Below the pieces are notes generated by a model. The model was not told the origin of the DNA. It worked only from the letters and a program-made list of their open reading frames with translations, and did not search any database. Shown piece by piece: positions 28,330-41,235 of a stretch of DNA of 64,000 nt. The translations under genes and the position numbers were made by a program. The first letter of the stretch is position 1. Each line of letters begins with the position of its first letter. This stretch comes from Ligula intestinalis. Its lineage: Eukaryota; Platyhelminthes; Cestoda; Diphyllobothriidea; Diphyllobothriidae. The DNA is taken from positions 8,703,866-8,767,865 of the forward strand of contig JAYGXS010000010.1 of assembly GCA_036362985.1 (NCBI GenBank), read 5' to 3'.

Positions 28330-28525
28330 TAAACCATTCCGGGCTATATATCTCATACAATCGTATATATAAGCAGAAATATATTATCGATAAAGGAACT
28401 GGTGGCTTAAATGGGCACCACCATCCAACCATGCTCAACCCCAGGGATGCAGACATTCGAGGTTCAAACCCACAATTTCGGTAGTTAGAAGTGCAACGCT
28501 ATAACCACTACGCCCAGGGGTCGCT
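28330..28525 (-). mobile_element. tRNA-derived SINE, family B, minus copy
   Basis: On the minus strand it has GGCGTAGTGGTTATAGCGTT (A-box), GGGTTTGAACCTCG (B-box), GAGCATGGTTGGATGGTGG and ATATATTTCTGCTTATATAT. The tRNA-like head begins at 28520. Confidence 0.6.
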
Positions 28526-28544
28526 GTCTTGCCGGTTTCAATCG

Positions 28545-28680
28545 GGAATATACACAATGGCGGTCGCCACCCTTGAAGTTAGGTGTGGCCAGCTAACGAC
28601 GGCTCGTCAACCAGGAATGGCCATTTCAGTCTCCGTTGTCTTTTCGTGAATTTATTTCTGCCTATAATATTTGATAGCCG
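28545..28680 (+). mobile_element. SINE-B body fragment, plus copy
   Basis: AGGAATGGCCATTTCAGTCT, then TTTATTTCTGCCTATAATAT match the bodies at 51025 and 61345. It lies back to back with the minus copy. Confidence 0.5.
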
Positions 28681-29819
28681 TTAAAGGACTGCCGGTAGGG
28701 CTTGCGAGCGAATTTCCATGCAAAATGGGGCGAGCGGGTTCCGTAACCGGTTAATGGGTGTCTGCTTACCGTATGTGAACGCAGCGGGGGACGACTGTTG
28801 CCTACCAATTGACATCACGTTATGGACAACTTGCTTTCTTACTAAGCAGTCCACACGTACATTCTCTCTCTCTCCTTTACTGAGATTGCTATGTTAGCGT
28901 GACGTTTGCCTGCTGTAAGTGACTACTTTCTCAGTAATTAATGATTGACGCTCAATAATATTGCTTGTTTACAAGGTCAGAATGCTCGTTTTTCGTTGGA
29001 CTTTGAAATTATGGTAGACTTGATTAAGGTATTGTGGACTGTCCTGCGCAAACACCTCAGGCGTGATGTTGCTACTGTGGCTTGGAGTGATAATTTATTT
29101 ATGGAAGCCTATTTATGGCCCTTGATGATGTTTTTCCCAGTGTCCGCATAAATTAAGTGCCTTCAAAATGTCCGCAGTTAGGTTTTGTATCATTTTCTCT
29201 TACGCAAGGTGTATATAAACATAGTTTGTTGGGAGATTGAAAGGAAGTGGACATTGTTCTGAAAAAAAATGCTTCATTAATAATTTAATTGAAGTTGACA
29301 TAATGAACAAAATTCTGCAGTCGTCTTCTCACCAAAGTAGAATTTCAGTTCACATGGGGAGGTGATTCGTCAACTGGAATATAGACACGATTTATCATAA
29401 TGCCTTTTCACTTCCCCAAATTATAGGTAGGTTTAACTATGTTTTTTGTCAACGCAAGCTTAGCGCATTCAGTTCCAGTGGCCATTACAAACTTTAGCAA
29501 TTCTAAGTTTCTAATGAGCAATAAATGCATTTCTGTCGAGACAACTGTCCCACACACTTATGTTAATCTCTAAATGAGACGAATACCTGTGTTTCTAACA
29601 CGGAATGCCACAAGGTTAAACATGTTTTGCACATGAAATAGATGGCCATTTCCAAAAGACCTTATGAAAGCCAGAGTTACTTGCCACAATAACTGAAAAG
29701 CGTGTGCTCAGTATTAGCACAGGAAGAAAAACAGGAAAATCTGTAAAAGCAGTGAAAACATCGTCATTCTTCCACAGACTGCCTAAGGTTCTCAAACCTG
29801 CTGCACCACTGCAGCCGGT
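28681..29819. other. Nothing recognised
   Basis: AT-rich sequence. The frame at 28945-29151 has no motif. Confidence 0.5.
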
Positions 29820-30060
29820 AGTAGCCTAGATCCGCGCACCTAATCATAAAATTCCGAAATGTCTATTCCGAATGCTCCACCCATTGATACAAGATTGTGA
29901 AACATCTGCGCATGACCATGACTGTTTTATGCTAACCTATGATTAAGGATTCCCGAGGGAATTTGAAACGTCAGGAAAATAAACCCCTTGTTTCAGTGAT
30001 CGCATCTTTTTCTTCTGAAATGCTGCCTGGAACTCGTATATTCTCCTGTCGCATTTCTGA
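29820..30060 (+). repeat. PLE 3' end, subfamily B, with variant hammerhead-like module
   Basis: CATCTGCGCATGACCATGAC and CCTATGATTAAGGATTCCCG are followed by AGGGAATTTGAAACGTCAGG and TTTCAGTGATCGCATC, ending CCTGGAACTCGTATATTCTC. ATTCC and GGAAT form stem II and GAAACGTC is intact. Box 1 (TATGATTA) is not. Confidence 0.5.
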
Positions 30061-30210
30061 AACAAATTCCAGGAAATGCACATAGCAGCAGGTTAAATAA
30101 TGATATTGCTTGACTTTTTCTCCCTCGTCACTTCGATACAATTGAATTTAGCAATGCACTACATATAAAAACTACTTAAGGCTTATGCTATATAATTTTC
30201 TGTGAAAGAC

Positions 30211-30396
30211 TTGCTGAAACTCTTGGATCTATGCCTGGGAACAAACTTTTCATTCTCACAAAAATACTATCAACAAATAAAGGGGGTATTTATGGGGTCA
30301 CCGATCTCAGTGTTCTTTGCTGACTATGGCTCTACCATTACTTAACCGTAAGCTGTGAGTACGCTATGTCGATGTCACATTTAATACCTTTAAAAG
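30211..30396 (+). pseudogene. PLE relic: RT palm fragment
   Basis: The frame reads LLKLLDLCLGTNFSFSQKYY, QQIKGVFMGSPISVFFAD. This matches [25 protein letters not shown] of the intact element. After a stop near 30343 and a frameshift, RYVDVTF stands where RYVDDTF is expected, so the second catalytic Asp is Val. It lies about 150 bases after a PLE 3' end, so it belongs to a different insertion or a tandem unit. Confidence 0.7.
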
Positions 30397-33159
30397 GGAC
30401 TAACTGGAAACACTGCACTGCTTTACTATCTGAAAGATGCCAAGAATCACCTTCTTTCAGCCACGACAGGACGCAGTCACCACTAGCCCTGGCTTCGTCA
30501 GTGGCGGGAACTCGGGGTTCCACGCCGAAGAAGTCCCTCATGCTGGTAGCTTCTGCCTTTATCTGAAGTCCGAATTTGACGTAATAGTGGTAGGGGTACG
30601 AGCAAAACGACTGTCAAGACCCTAAAATCTCAAACAATATTCCACAATGATTTTTATTCTACGGCTCAATCAGGATATTTTTGATGTCGCATTTGGCCAT
30701 TTGAAGTAGTAATTCTTATCATTAAATCGTGTGTGTACTGAAAGTCGCATACCTAAATCTTTGCTTTTGTAATATTCAATTTCAGACCGGGTTTGAGGAT
30801 CTTGAGCATAAACCCCGCAAGTGAAAGCACAATCATCAGATGCACGAGGAGCAAAAGGTCATATGCGAACGCCATTTGAACAAAATCGGACAAATTACAG
30901 TAAAATGCCTGCAATTAGATACCTTTTTTCTATCAATATCGAGTGTAGCAGAAAGTATGTCTGGTTTTTATCGGGTCACTGTACACTAAATAAATTATCA
31001 GATCACACAGACCTTTATTGAAGTCCGTTAACAGAGATGTCTACATCTAACGGAGGCATCTCCCTCTGCCCAGGCCGACTTTTACTCTGGATAGGGATCT
31101 AGCTGGTCTGGGCAGAACGTTTACCGTATTCCAAAGCATGACGGTAGTGACGACGCAACGCTTGTCTGAATCACAAGTGAGTGAGCAGCTACCATAAACC
31201 TGATTTCTTCCAACCCGTCATTTCCAGTTGATATTGGCTAACGCAAAAAACATGTGAATTTTGAGTTGCCCACTGTAGACGGAGGGCAGTGTATCACTGC
31301 ACATTAACTTACTGTGAAAAACAATTAAAAATGTTCTCTTTTGCTGTTTAGTATTATTTTCCACCTAAACAAAATGGAAACTTTACTGTTATACAGAACA
31401 ACTAAGAAGTGTAGACAGTACACATATATAAAGGCGGTTTTTCAAAACTATTTTTACTTCAGATCCAATATCAGGACCTATTTTTTGATATAAATGGCTG
31501 ACGAAGACACGTTACGCAGAAATGAACATAACAGTCTTCCTTATCTTTGTCGGTATGCGTTCCTATTAAAGAATGAACCGCTGAGGAGTACCGAATATCC
31601 AATCGATGATGCATAATGTACGAACTTATTTTATGACGTTGGCCATCTAGAAATTGGTCTTGTTCACGTTGGGGCGTTTCGCTGGGCCTTTAAAAGTGCA
31701 TCAATGACCATCGATAGCCATCTCAATCCAGTGTACTTAAAAACGATAGGTTAAGTTACTGCATTTTCTCTGTCATATGATAGTACCTACGTAAGCTTCC
31801 CCGAATAAATGGATTTGCAATACTGGCAAGCATTCGGAAAACATCTGGCCGGTGCAAGAGCGAATCAACGTTGCAGTATCTAAACACTAGAAATATCCGT
31901 GTACAATGTTTGCTGTGTAGTTTCGATGGAGCAAACTCGTTCGCGGGGGTTCTTCCTATAATATATATATTTCGACCCACCGCTATATTTACTTTCAAAA
32001 GTAGGCTCAAATTTACTATAGTGTTTTTTGCAAAGGTTATGGTTAAATTCTTTCAAATTTTACTCCTCTCTAAACCCTTACAATTATGTTTAAACTGTGC
32101 TGAGATACCAGTACTGGAGTGCTAATATTGAGCTGGTCCCTTTGGCCACCTAAGCGTCTGGTACTGTTCCTGCTGCCACAATGGACATGCGAACCACAGG
32201 TTATTTTTGCAAAGAAGACCATGACGATATTACTCACACAGACCTGATATAAGTCTGAGATTTTGTACTCGTCCACGAGGCCATGAAAGGTTGTGCCCGT
32301 GCTCCCGTCTTCTCACCTCATCATCTCGGCATACTTCCTTGGCGTCATTATCTCTGAAGATAGCTTTCTATAAGAATCCAAAAGCTCAGAATAATACAAG
32401 CGTGCCTTCCTTGCATTAATGAATATTGCCAATTTTTCCTGGTGTGATCTCAATGTGTCGGATTTGCAATTCTTCTATTGTTATGAAAAAGATGTCTCCT
32501 ATGGTATTGCCACCAATATAGCAAACCTGGCGCGTGGAGCTAGGAATTCCATCATAAAAGTACACAACCCTGCCAACAGAGCCAAATAGCAACTGAATTC
32601 CACATACGCGGTGGTTGTGCTTGCATCTGCTAACGTTCCATCGAGGTGTTACCTTTATTAACCACCGAACGTTCACTAAGGATGCTTGAAAGCTACGTAT
32701 TACGGATAAATGTCTTTCTGGTTAACATACATAAAAAGCAAAAATAATTCCAAATAAATCTAGAGGTACCCTTGCGTATCTGTCAGGCACGCATACCGCA
32801 TTTCCGACCGAAAATTGTTTTTTGGTTTTTTGCACAGATCATAGTTAATATGAACACAGTTCTGGAGAATTTATGGCTGGCTAAAATCTGCACGGGGACT
32901 TCGGGCCCCAAATTGAGGGTAATTCAGAAATGCGATTCCTTACTTGCAAATGAACACGATCTTTGAATGCCACGTGGCTAAGCGGGGTAAACTTTTGCCC
33001 GACATAATATGAGCAAACATTGCAGAACGCTGGCTGGGTTTGAATAACTGCTTAACAATAAATCTGCTGCTTGCAGGAATCTCAATTTACCTACGGCCCT
33101 GAATAGGTTAACTTCCTTGGTAAGGTTTCCTTATAAACTACAAAGTAGTTTACTACACA
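30397..33159. other. Nothing recognised
   Basis: AT-rich. Frames at 31756-32010 and 32416-32676 (minus) and others show no motif or repeat I can name. Confidence 0.5.
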
Positions 33160-33838
33160 TAATTAACTACTTACAAGGCGGTAAGTCGTTCCCTGGGACC
33201 AGTGGTTGATTTCTCAGACGTTCCGAACCCTTTCGCGAGCCCACATAGTTAAAACAGCCCAGCCAGGAGTGACCTTGACCTTGTCTTCTGCACTTGATCG
33301 GTTCGCTCGACGCAAGATACGTATCAGGAATACCTATGTGCCTATAAACTGAATCTGCATGCCATGCTTCCTGCAGCAGGCGTGAGGTTCGGTCGTCCGA
33401 CTGACCCAGTGTTCGCACGCGTTCAAAATTTAAACCATGCCTTGTCGTGGATGTGTGAGTGGCTGCCAAGGAAAACTTATCCTTCCGTCGCACGGCGAGT
33501 TCGTGCTAATTCATACTTATGAGAACCCGTTTGCCAGTTTTGTCAACATAATTGGCTTGACCAAAAAGGCAGTCGATGTGGTAAATTACACCGGATTTTT
33601 TGTAAACGGGTATTGAGTCTTTAGGCTGTATAAGTTGCCTGCGGATTGCCACTTCAAGTTTGTGAGCGACGCTTATCTTTAATCCGCTGACCAGTCGAGC
33701 GAATCTTCGGATACACCAGCAATATATGGTATTGCTCGTCAACTTGTTGGTTCTGACTCTCCCTCTTTTGGCTCTTCGCCTGCATTTTTTGACAAATGCG
33801 CCAGGGTATCCATATATCGTGAAAAGTTTCCACATAAA
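33160..33838 (-). pseudogene. PLE relic: C-terminal linker and GIY-YIG domain
   Basis: The minus strand reads YGYPGAFVKKCRRRAKRGRV, then RFARLVSGLKISVAHKLEVA, IRRQLIQPKDSI and SGVIYHIDC. It continues with ANYVDKTGKRVLISM, a stop at 33506-33508 where a Glu codon is expected, then HELAVRRKD, LLQEAWHADSVYRHIG and IPDTYL. The order matches the intact element's [39 protein letters not shown] and [12 protein letters not shown]. The frame is continuous apart from one nonsense codon, so it is younger than most relics. The RT core is missing. Confidence 0.8.
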
Positions 33839-34220
33839 TTAGTCATTAATTTTTTGTAGTTTAGAAATTCAGCTATTTTTATCTTTTCTCCTTTAGTTTG
33901 ATTTTAAGTTAGATTAGCTTTAGCGTAGTTAATTTTAGTTGGGTTAGTTAGGTTTACTGTCAATTAAGCCTTTGTTTCCCTCAGTTTTTTACTTTACGAT
34001 TGAGTTGCATCAGTTTTAGTTTATTTAAGTGATAGATAACTGCGGTGTTGTTTATAAGGAAAGCTCAGCATTTCCTCAAAAGTTTTTACGTTTTCCTGTA
34101 ATTGTGGTTAATGTGTAGAAGCTGCAATTATCAGAAAACTTCATTTTTTAAATAATTATACAATGCAGTAAAAAGACCACCTCAAGAAAATGTTAACAAA
34201 TACAAAATCGTATTTAATTA

Positions 34221-34261
34221 GTGACGTTTCGATAACCATCGTGGATTCATCATCAGAGACA
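34221..34261 (-). ncRNA. Hammerhead-like module, intact boxes
   Basis: On the minus strand CTGATGA, a weak stem II (ATCC, ACGAT, GGTT) and CGAAACGTC are all present. Stem I is poor beyond the first pair (TGTCT versus ACTAA). Confidence 0.45.
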
Positions 34262-34275
34262 TGAGTAGCTACTCA

Positions 34276-34319
34276 TGTCTTAGATGACGAATCCGCGACG
34301 GATATCGAAACGTCAGGCA
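34276..34319 (+). ncRNA. Hammerhead-like module, box 1 mutated
   Basis: TGTCT and AGGCA pair fully as stem I. ATCC pairs with GGAT around GCGAC. GAAACGTC is intact. Box 1 is TAGATGA, not CTGATGA. AATAAA follows directly. Confidence 0.45.
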
Positions 34320-34395
34320 AATAAACATATTGTCCCAGCGATCGAGTCTTCTCCTTTTCTCAATTGCTTCCTGGGACACGGATGTTCACTTGCAT

Positions 34396-37194
34396 TGGCA
34401 AACGAAAAAGTATTTCAGTATTTCGGTTAACATTTCACGGTACTTCAAATCTCCTTGAGTATGCCTGCGGCTTTCCTAGAGAACAAAGCCCTTTTCACAA
34501 AAAATATTTGCCCAAAAGTAACTCGTGTGAATGAGATGCCAACTGGTTTGAACGGTGTGGTTAGTAATGTGAAAGCTCATTAACCTGTGAAAACTGGCAA
34601 ACTATTCACCTCGCCATTTGATTCTGAAGAATCCAAGGCAACCAAAAACCACAATCATGTTTTAATGGAAATGTTTGACAAGGTTGATTTGTACGAAACA
34701 GTTGTATTTAGCTTTGAAGATTCAGACGAATGATTTTGCATTATAAACATGGTCAAGGACACCCTAGACTTGCGAAATGAACGCTTGTCGATTGCGTGCC
34801 GTCTGTGTCTGGCCATAACAAATCTGTATGCCGTAAAGGTGCACAGATAAGCTAAAACCCTAATTGTTTTGTACTGCAATGGCTAGAATCAGAGGAAGAA
34901 CTGGGAATAGTTAGGAAAAAGAACTACACCAACCGATAGCGTGGGTAGTTATGGAAATTCTCTTCAGCTTTATTCGCAAGAATATCTTATATTGCCTGCA
35001 AAAATCAACGAGTGAATGTTTAGAAATGCTTCTTAATCTAAAGTTTTTCGCATTAAAAAAATAATGGACAGTGGGTAGAATTATCTCAAGCAATTTTAAC
35101 CATAGCCTTACATTGCAATCAAAAAATACTTATGCCTAAGAGATATCCATTTTGGTATACCAATTGCTAATTTCTAACTAACTTAAGATCTATTTCGTTA
35201 AATGGATGCCGTGGGTGTACATATTGTATTAAGTGGCATGATATCTCAGTTTACCTAGAAAATGAAATAAAATCGAAGTTTGGTTCATTTTAAAATCTAT
35301 TTAAACTTTTGAGACGTTTTGCACGCTCTATTGCCAGTTGGACCACCGTTCGTGAATGGATTCGTTCATGCTGCCTGAAAGCGCGCAGGATGATCGGCCT
35401 TATGTAAATATTTGATGAGCGCAAGGAGATATGTTTTTAGAAAAGCATGTATATGTTAAATTTATTTAATTTTTGTATATGACAACAGAAACTTTAACCA
35501 GAGACACAAACAGAATTGGAGAAAATTTCGCAAACGCGATGCAATTTTGTAAACGATCAAAATATAATACCCATTTTCGTATAAAATGTCGTATAAACTG
35601 TCAATTTGAGGATGGCAATTGGTTCAATTGAAAAAATTCTGATGGGTGGATAGTGATTTGAGAGTTTTGTCGACTGTGTGAAATTTTCTTATGCGCAACA
35701 GCAATTGGAAACTGAAATAATAAACTTAACTAGTCGGCACCGACTTAATCGATCTTATTTCTAAATAAATTTAAAATTTTGCATTTTCAACGCAATATCA
35801 GTATACTAGACACACCGTTATTTAGAAAGCGAAAGCAGGATAGCAAATAGCCACTTTATTCTTGAAAATTATATTATTCTGTAGGTAAAGAAATAAAATG
35901 AAAAGTGGTGAAGAAATTCAAACTGTTCGAGTTAATAAACTACATTTCTTGAATTTCATATATGTCTGCCTTATGCATTACTGGAACCTATTTATACGCA
36001 TTATATGTTTTTGAATTATTCTAGTAACCGACAGCGTACATTTTAGGAAGGAAATTAACTAAAACATTTTTGGGAAAACTTCCAACTTGCTTTTATCCTA
36101 TAGACGGTATCTCCCTATTTTGGTATATTTCAATAACAGATATTATGGACCAGGCCGCAAAAATCTTGCAAGAAAAGATGAAACTCGGGGCTAATTTTTG
36201 AGTAAACAAAGCGAAAAAAATACGAATAGACGGAGTCTTTTTGCAGTAAACTAATAATTTTATTTATAAAATATTCCGCTTGAAGAAAATGTTTGATTTC
36301 GGTGTCGAATGCACTATTACCTTCACCAGAATAAACATTACCACATGACACTTGAGAGGTAAAATTCCGGATAAAAACCGCAAGAAATCCCGCCAACAAA
36401 TAGTTCTCTAAATTTTAAACACCCGATTAAGTGCTTTGTTGTCTGCATAAGACCAAGGACCAATCAAGGATAGCAAAAACTGTAAAAAGTCAAAAAATCG
36501 AATTTTCTGTTTGCCATAGATCAGCTTTCAGTATCATTTAATGAAGACTTAAAGCGTGCAAGGAAGCTGAAGAATATGACCAGTTACCTGAGAAATAATC
36601 CAGGAAGCTTCTTATTAGAAAGCGCTTCATTTGACCGACGGCATATACAACGTTGATATCCGCTGTACTTTGTAAAACCGTCCTCTCCATACCGTTCAAT
36701 TGGTGGAGTATCTTCGTCTTTCAAAGTTTTTCCCATCGACCGGTTGTTAACGTTAAGATGTTTTATTTGAAGGGAGAATAGACGGGTTTCTTTCCCCCCT
36801 TCGGATGAGTTCTTGAACAGACCCTCACAGTTGGTTTTCTTTCTGAACATATCGCCCTGTTAATTGTGTATGTAATGACACACCGTGCTGTAAGCCTTAG
36901 GAAGGGCTCAATGGCTCTTGCTTTAGAGAGCATCTAAATAAAATGTCTCATTCTATATCCTTCGGACACCATGGCTTCAGATTTTTTTTCTTGAATGTCG
37001 ACAATAGGAAAATTGCTTTAATGTCAATTACCAAACTGAGAGCCACTAAGTTGACACTTCATGCTCATTAATGCATGTCGACAATTTTCTTCCGTGTTCC
37101 TTAAAGTAATTGCAGACTTTAGCATTAAAACCGGTCTGAGATATACTTGATGAAATAGCCCCAGTGGAGAAAAATGAGTGCTAGAAGCAACCAA
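34396..37194. other. AT-rich stretch, nothing recognised
   Basis: No frame above about 90 codons and no motif. Confidence 0.5.
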
Positions 37195-37290
37195 GAGCAA
37201 GAAGATGTGATCGCTGGAACAAAGTTTACTGACGGTGGCCAAGGAGAATCAGTCCGAATCCGAAGGTCGATCTCCTATATTGATCCAACA
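37195..37290 (-). repeat. PLE terminal fragment
   Basis: On the minus strand it has GGATTCGGACTGATTCTCC, then CCGTCAGTAAACTTTGTTCC and AGCGATCACATCTTCTTGC, the shared PLE tail pattern. Confidence 0.4.
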
Positions 37291-39559
37291 AGGTTGACTA
37301 TTATCGGTCACTGATGGCAAAAATGTCAAAATTTTAGTCTTCTTAATGTTAAATATAACTAAACCAGCTACGTCAAACCCCAGTTTTGAAGTTAATACAG
37401 AACTGCCAATTATCGTTTGTCACTTAAGTATATACCTTCCCGTGCTATTGGACAGTTGAGCATAAGTTTAAAGCCGAATAATCAAACACAGCGATCCAAG
37501 AATCCCATTTACAGCAGCCGACTTTCATGTACATGAAAACACAAAAGTATCGTCACATGCGCATTTAAATAAACAGAAATGACAGTAGTTTTAATGTTTG
37601 CGTTAAGTACACAAAATAAATGCGTGCATGCAACATCGAACACAAATGATCCTACTTAATGTCACTGTTTGGATTGTCACCATAGGGGGCATCCTCCCAG
37701 GTCTACGCGTCACACTGACACATATTCAGTCATTGCCGTGCATCAGAAGTTATCTTTTGTGTAATTAAAACTTAATTTTCTGGCATCTTGATTTTCAAAA
37801 ATGCCAGAGTACCTTTTGAGTTTTTTTTGGTAGCCTCAATCGACTGCTTAGGATTTCAAGGTCTGCAGGTTCTGCATATAAATCCTTTTAAAATATAAAA
37901 ATTATTTTTCCTTATAAAGTCAATCACTGAATATGTGTTTTGTGCAGATAATAGGTTAGTTTACGATCATGGAATCGCGTTTAGATAAAACATACCAGCG
38001 AAAAGAAGTAATGTTCACAACGTTCGTTTGCATTGAAATGCGTTTACGCAGCTGGTAAACCCTATTTACCGATTTATCTTTTTTAACTGTATTTTGATAA
38101 GGTACTTACTTGAAATAATTTCACATTCTCCCCTTTCTCTTCTAAAGTAAAGTCTTGATAGGTAATGAGAACATGCGACCGTCAATCTAGAATTATGCAT
38201 CTGACAAAAAAGGGAATATAATTCGCTAATTTTACTTACTTTTCAGCATTACATTCTGACAGCATAGGGTACAGTATTGCTTAAATCGTTGATGCAGTGC
38301 ATAATCTAGCTCTGAGTTACGTAGAAGTAGAACTTCAACTGGACAGCATGCATTGTTATGTGCCCATTTGTTCATGTGGACTTACATATCAGGAGATGTA
38401 AAGGCAAAAACAGTATAGCTTTGTTTCCGAAAATAAAGGTTTTCTTCAGCCTTAGGCAAAAAATTAACATTGTTAACTTTAGCAAGGGTTTTTGTAAATA
38501 ATCGTTTCAATTCTCCTTCTACGGTTTCATCACTCCCCAGAAGAAGGCTGACTTAAATAGACAGATGTGGTCAAGGCATCTATTATGAATGAACATAACT
38601 CCATCATACTAGAAGGTTTATTCTCACCCAACAGTTAAAAATCACTGCAGAGTAAAATTACTCATAAGCACAGAACACAAAAAAGTTTTTGTGAAGCGTT
38701 AGGTTAACAAGAAAAATGCTCAATGTTTATGGTAGCTCAGAATGATCACCCACATTTAGGTAACCGGATCTTATGAGTTACATTCTATGGAGAGTCACTT
38801 GGTCAAATTCAGCAAGCTCATGTGTAGGAGACAGCTAACAATCGCGCTCCAGTTAAGTTATCTTTATTATCTTAATCGAGTGGAAAGTTGATGAAATTCA
38901 ATAAGAAATCGTGTCGCCCGGTTACTTTGTTCTCGGCCCTTATTTTACATACAATAAATTTGGATACTTTTGTGGAGATCAGGCATTTTTAATATGGATA
39001 TCAACTATGTGGACTAAATTCTGGAAATATAAAATGGAAATTTCAAAAACGTTTTCTGTCGACAGCAACTTACCATGACAATCAGGCTGGCCCCATGTTT
39101 ACTTAATGGCACGAGCCGAGCAAACTGAAACCATCTAACATGATTGCAATCAGGCCATTCTTGGGGCAGGCAAACGGTTTTTAGTTGCGAAAATCGAGTT
39201 TGCCCTGATAAAAGTTCACATGTCCTGATCGATAATGCCTTCATTAGATTAAGGACCCTCTACTTCTTATTCGCTTGAGCAAACAGACTGCAGTCCTTGT
39301 GCGAGCCTACTTTCGTAAACAGACTTCGTTTGGACGGCGCTAAGAAGACCCAAACAATTCCAGACACAAAGCGACGTTACGCGCTTTCGCTAACCCTCAG
39401 AAAGATGCAGAAAATGCCATTATTCCTACTTATTGTGCCACAATCAGCCAAAAGGATGAGAAAAAAGTACATTTGCAGGCGTCTTCATTCGTGCATATTT
39501 ATTTAAACATGATCCGGACTGCCGTTCCACCGGCTTTCTCCAAGTACTAGCCGAAATGA
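37291..39559. other. AT-rich stretch, nothing recognised
   Basis: No motif-bearing frames. Confidence 0.5.
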
Positions 39560-40020
39560 AAGTAAACGGTGAACGGCGGAATCAGGAGAGAGGGGTGAGG
39601 GAAGAAGGGCAGGTGATAGCGACAGAGACGGTAGGTGCAGAGGTAGACGTTACAAAAATAAATACTTTACAATTTGTCAGCTGTCGCCGTCACCACCGCC
39701 ACCGCGTGTGTTTTGGGGATGAATGCTTCCGTGTGCGCCTTGGAAACCGGCATGTAAATTATGTGAAAAGGAGAATGAGCAGGGACACAGAGACGAGAAG
39801 AAGGACAGTGGGAACAAGAGGCCGGCGAGCGCTAACTGCAGGACGTCGACGGTGAGAGGCCGCAGCGTGCAACCATTGACATTGGGGATTCTTCTTACAG
39901 GGGAGAGGGTCCAGCAGACTGCCATTGGTCGATGCAATATCGGTGTACCTGCTGTGTGTCTCAATTCCAATCATACTGGGTGGCGCTGCAACATGCAATT
40001 GAAACATATAAAGGTGTGTG
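39560..40020. other. GC-rich island with overlapping open frames, unassigned
   Basis: About 450 bases are far richer in G and C than the surrounding AT-rich tens of kilobases. Frames of 80-114 codons overlap on both strands (for example 39723-40067 plus and 39677-39970 minus), so openness follows from composition. No family motif is visible. It could be a promoter-type CpG region, an unspliced first exon or a repeat. Confidence 0.3.
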
Positions 40021-40227
40021 TGACAGTAAACTGTGGAACAGGGTTACTTAATTTCTTATGTTTTTGAAATAGCAGTTAAGGTTTTAATCTTCAGTTGTTT
40101 GGCAAGCGTGCCGATTTAATCAAAATTGCTCACAGCTGAGTGTGACGATGCAAGCCAATTCTGCTCATGCGATGCCAAGAATAAATTTTATGGCTGCCTC
40201 AACTAGCCCTCGCAATAAGTTTTAAGT

Positions 40228-40345
40228 TTTAAACCCTAACCCTCACATTAAACTAAAGATTATCCTTAATCTCTGCGCTATCCCTTACCTATGTCTGAAC
40301 CCTATAAGTAGCACGAACTCAAATCCTAACCCTTAAAATAATCTG
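40228..40345 (+). repeat. Degenerate telomere-like tract
   Basis: TAAACCCTAACCCT, ATCCCTTACC and CAAATCCTAACCCTTAAA-type units. Confidence 0.5.
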
Positions 40346-40879
40346 AACATTTAAAAAGAGGAAAATTCCCATTGAAAATTTAAGAAGATAAATTATCAAA
40401 CACACGTTTGTTTCCGACACTTTTTGTTAGTCCTGTCATAACTAAATAAGCCATGCCGGTTGGTAGAAAAATTGTGCGGTTGTCAACGCAGGTGGGGCGA
40501 GGCGGTAACTGGGGTCAACACATCTGATAAGCAATAGGGGAACTCGTAGCCAAGACAGGTGATAAGCTGCGGGGCGTTGGATTAGCGACCTTTAGCCATA
40601 GTAACTGCGGCCCCATTACGCTGTCGCTGTAGCCCACGAACCCTCTCCATGGAATTTTGAAAAGCTTGAGAGCCGACCGGTCCCCCTTACGCTGATCAAA
40701 TAGTTTTTTTAACCCCCTACGTCCCCTGACAACCACGCTGAATTTTCTACCAATCTACATAGTTCATTTAGTTAAGTACGATAAAAGTGTACAGTCCTGG
40801 CTATGATTTATCGAAAACAAACGTATGTTCACCAATTTATTTCCTGAATTAGTCCAACCACTAATTTCCAACACTGATT

Positions 40880-40950
40880 TTAACTCTTCTATCAAAACTA
40901 ACACTAGACATAACTCTTAGCCTCACCGTAAACATAAATCCAATTTTACC
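40880..40950 (+). repeat. Short degenerate telomere-like tract
   Basis: AACTAACACTAGACATAACT and CCGTAAACATAAATCC-type units are followed by CGGCACTTGCGGCAAAG, which vaguely resembles the boundary box at 2512. Confidence 0.35.
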
Positions 40951-41034
40951 GGCACTTGCGGCAAAGTCACAAGGCAAAGTGGTAAACTTCAATCAACAAG
41001 TGTCGATATCTCCCAATCTAAACTGGCAAGGCAG

Positions 41035-41235
41035 CGAGCCCGTGGCTCAATGGTTAGAATGTTAGGCTTCTCATTAAAACGGTTGCGGTTTCAAGCGTTT
41101 GATGGGGCGCCCCTTTGGGTCGCTTATGCCTGGCTGATGACAGCAAGTCTCACTGGTCTTTACGAGCAGTGCTATCTGCAACGTCACATATATTCTGAGC
41201 GGTTCCTCTTCTTGTTTCCTATATAGGTGACCACC
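41035..41235 (+). mobile_element. tRNA-derived SINE, family B
   Basis: CCCGTGGCTCAATGGTTAGA (A-box), a decayed B-box (GGTTTCAAGCG), TATGCCTGGCTGATGACAGC, CACTGGTCTTTACG and a TTTCCTATATAGG end. Confidence 0.6.

Larger units (their letters stand above)
34190..34395. mobile_element. Two PLE 3' ends head to head, subfamily A
   Basis: A minus-strand hammerhead-like module (34221-34261) and a plus-strand one (34276-34319) share a perfect 24-base palindrome at 34257-34280. On the right the AATAAACATATTGTCCCAGC tail and CTTCCTGGGACACGGATGTT follow. No coding part is attached. Confidence 0.6.

Noticed and set aside
33880..34035. TTAG-rich tract as a reverse telomeric repeat
   Set aside because: Units are too irregular and mixed with T-runs to call a repeat with confidence.
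39556..40067. A new arginine-rich or small secreted protein gene
   Set aside because: Frames on both strands are open because of composition, and no motif, splice structure or conservation signal singles one out.
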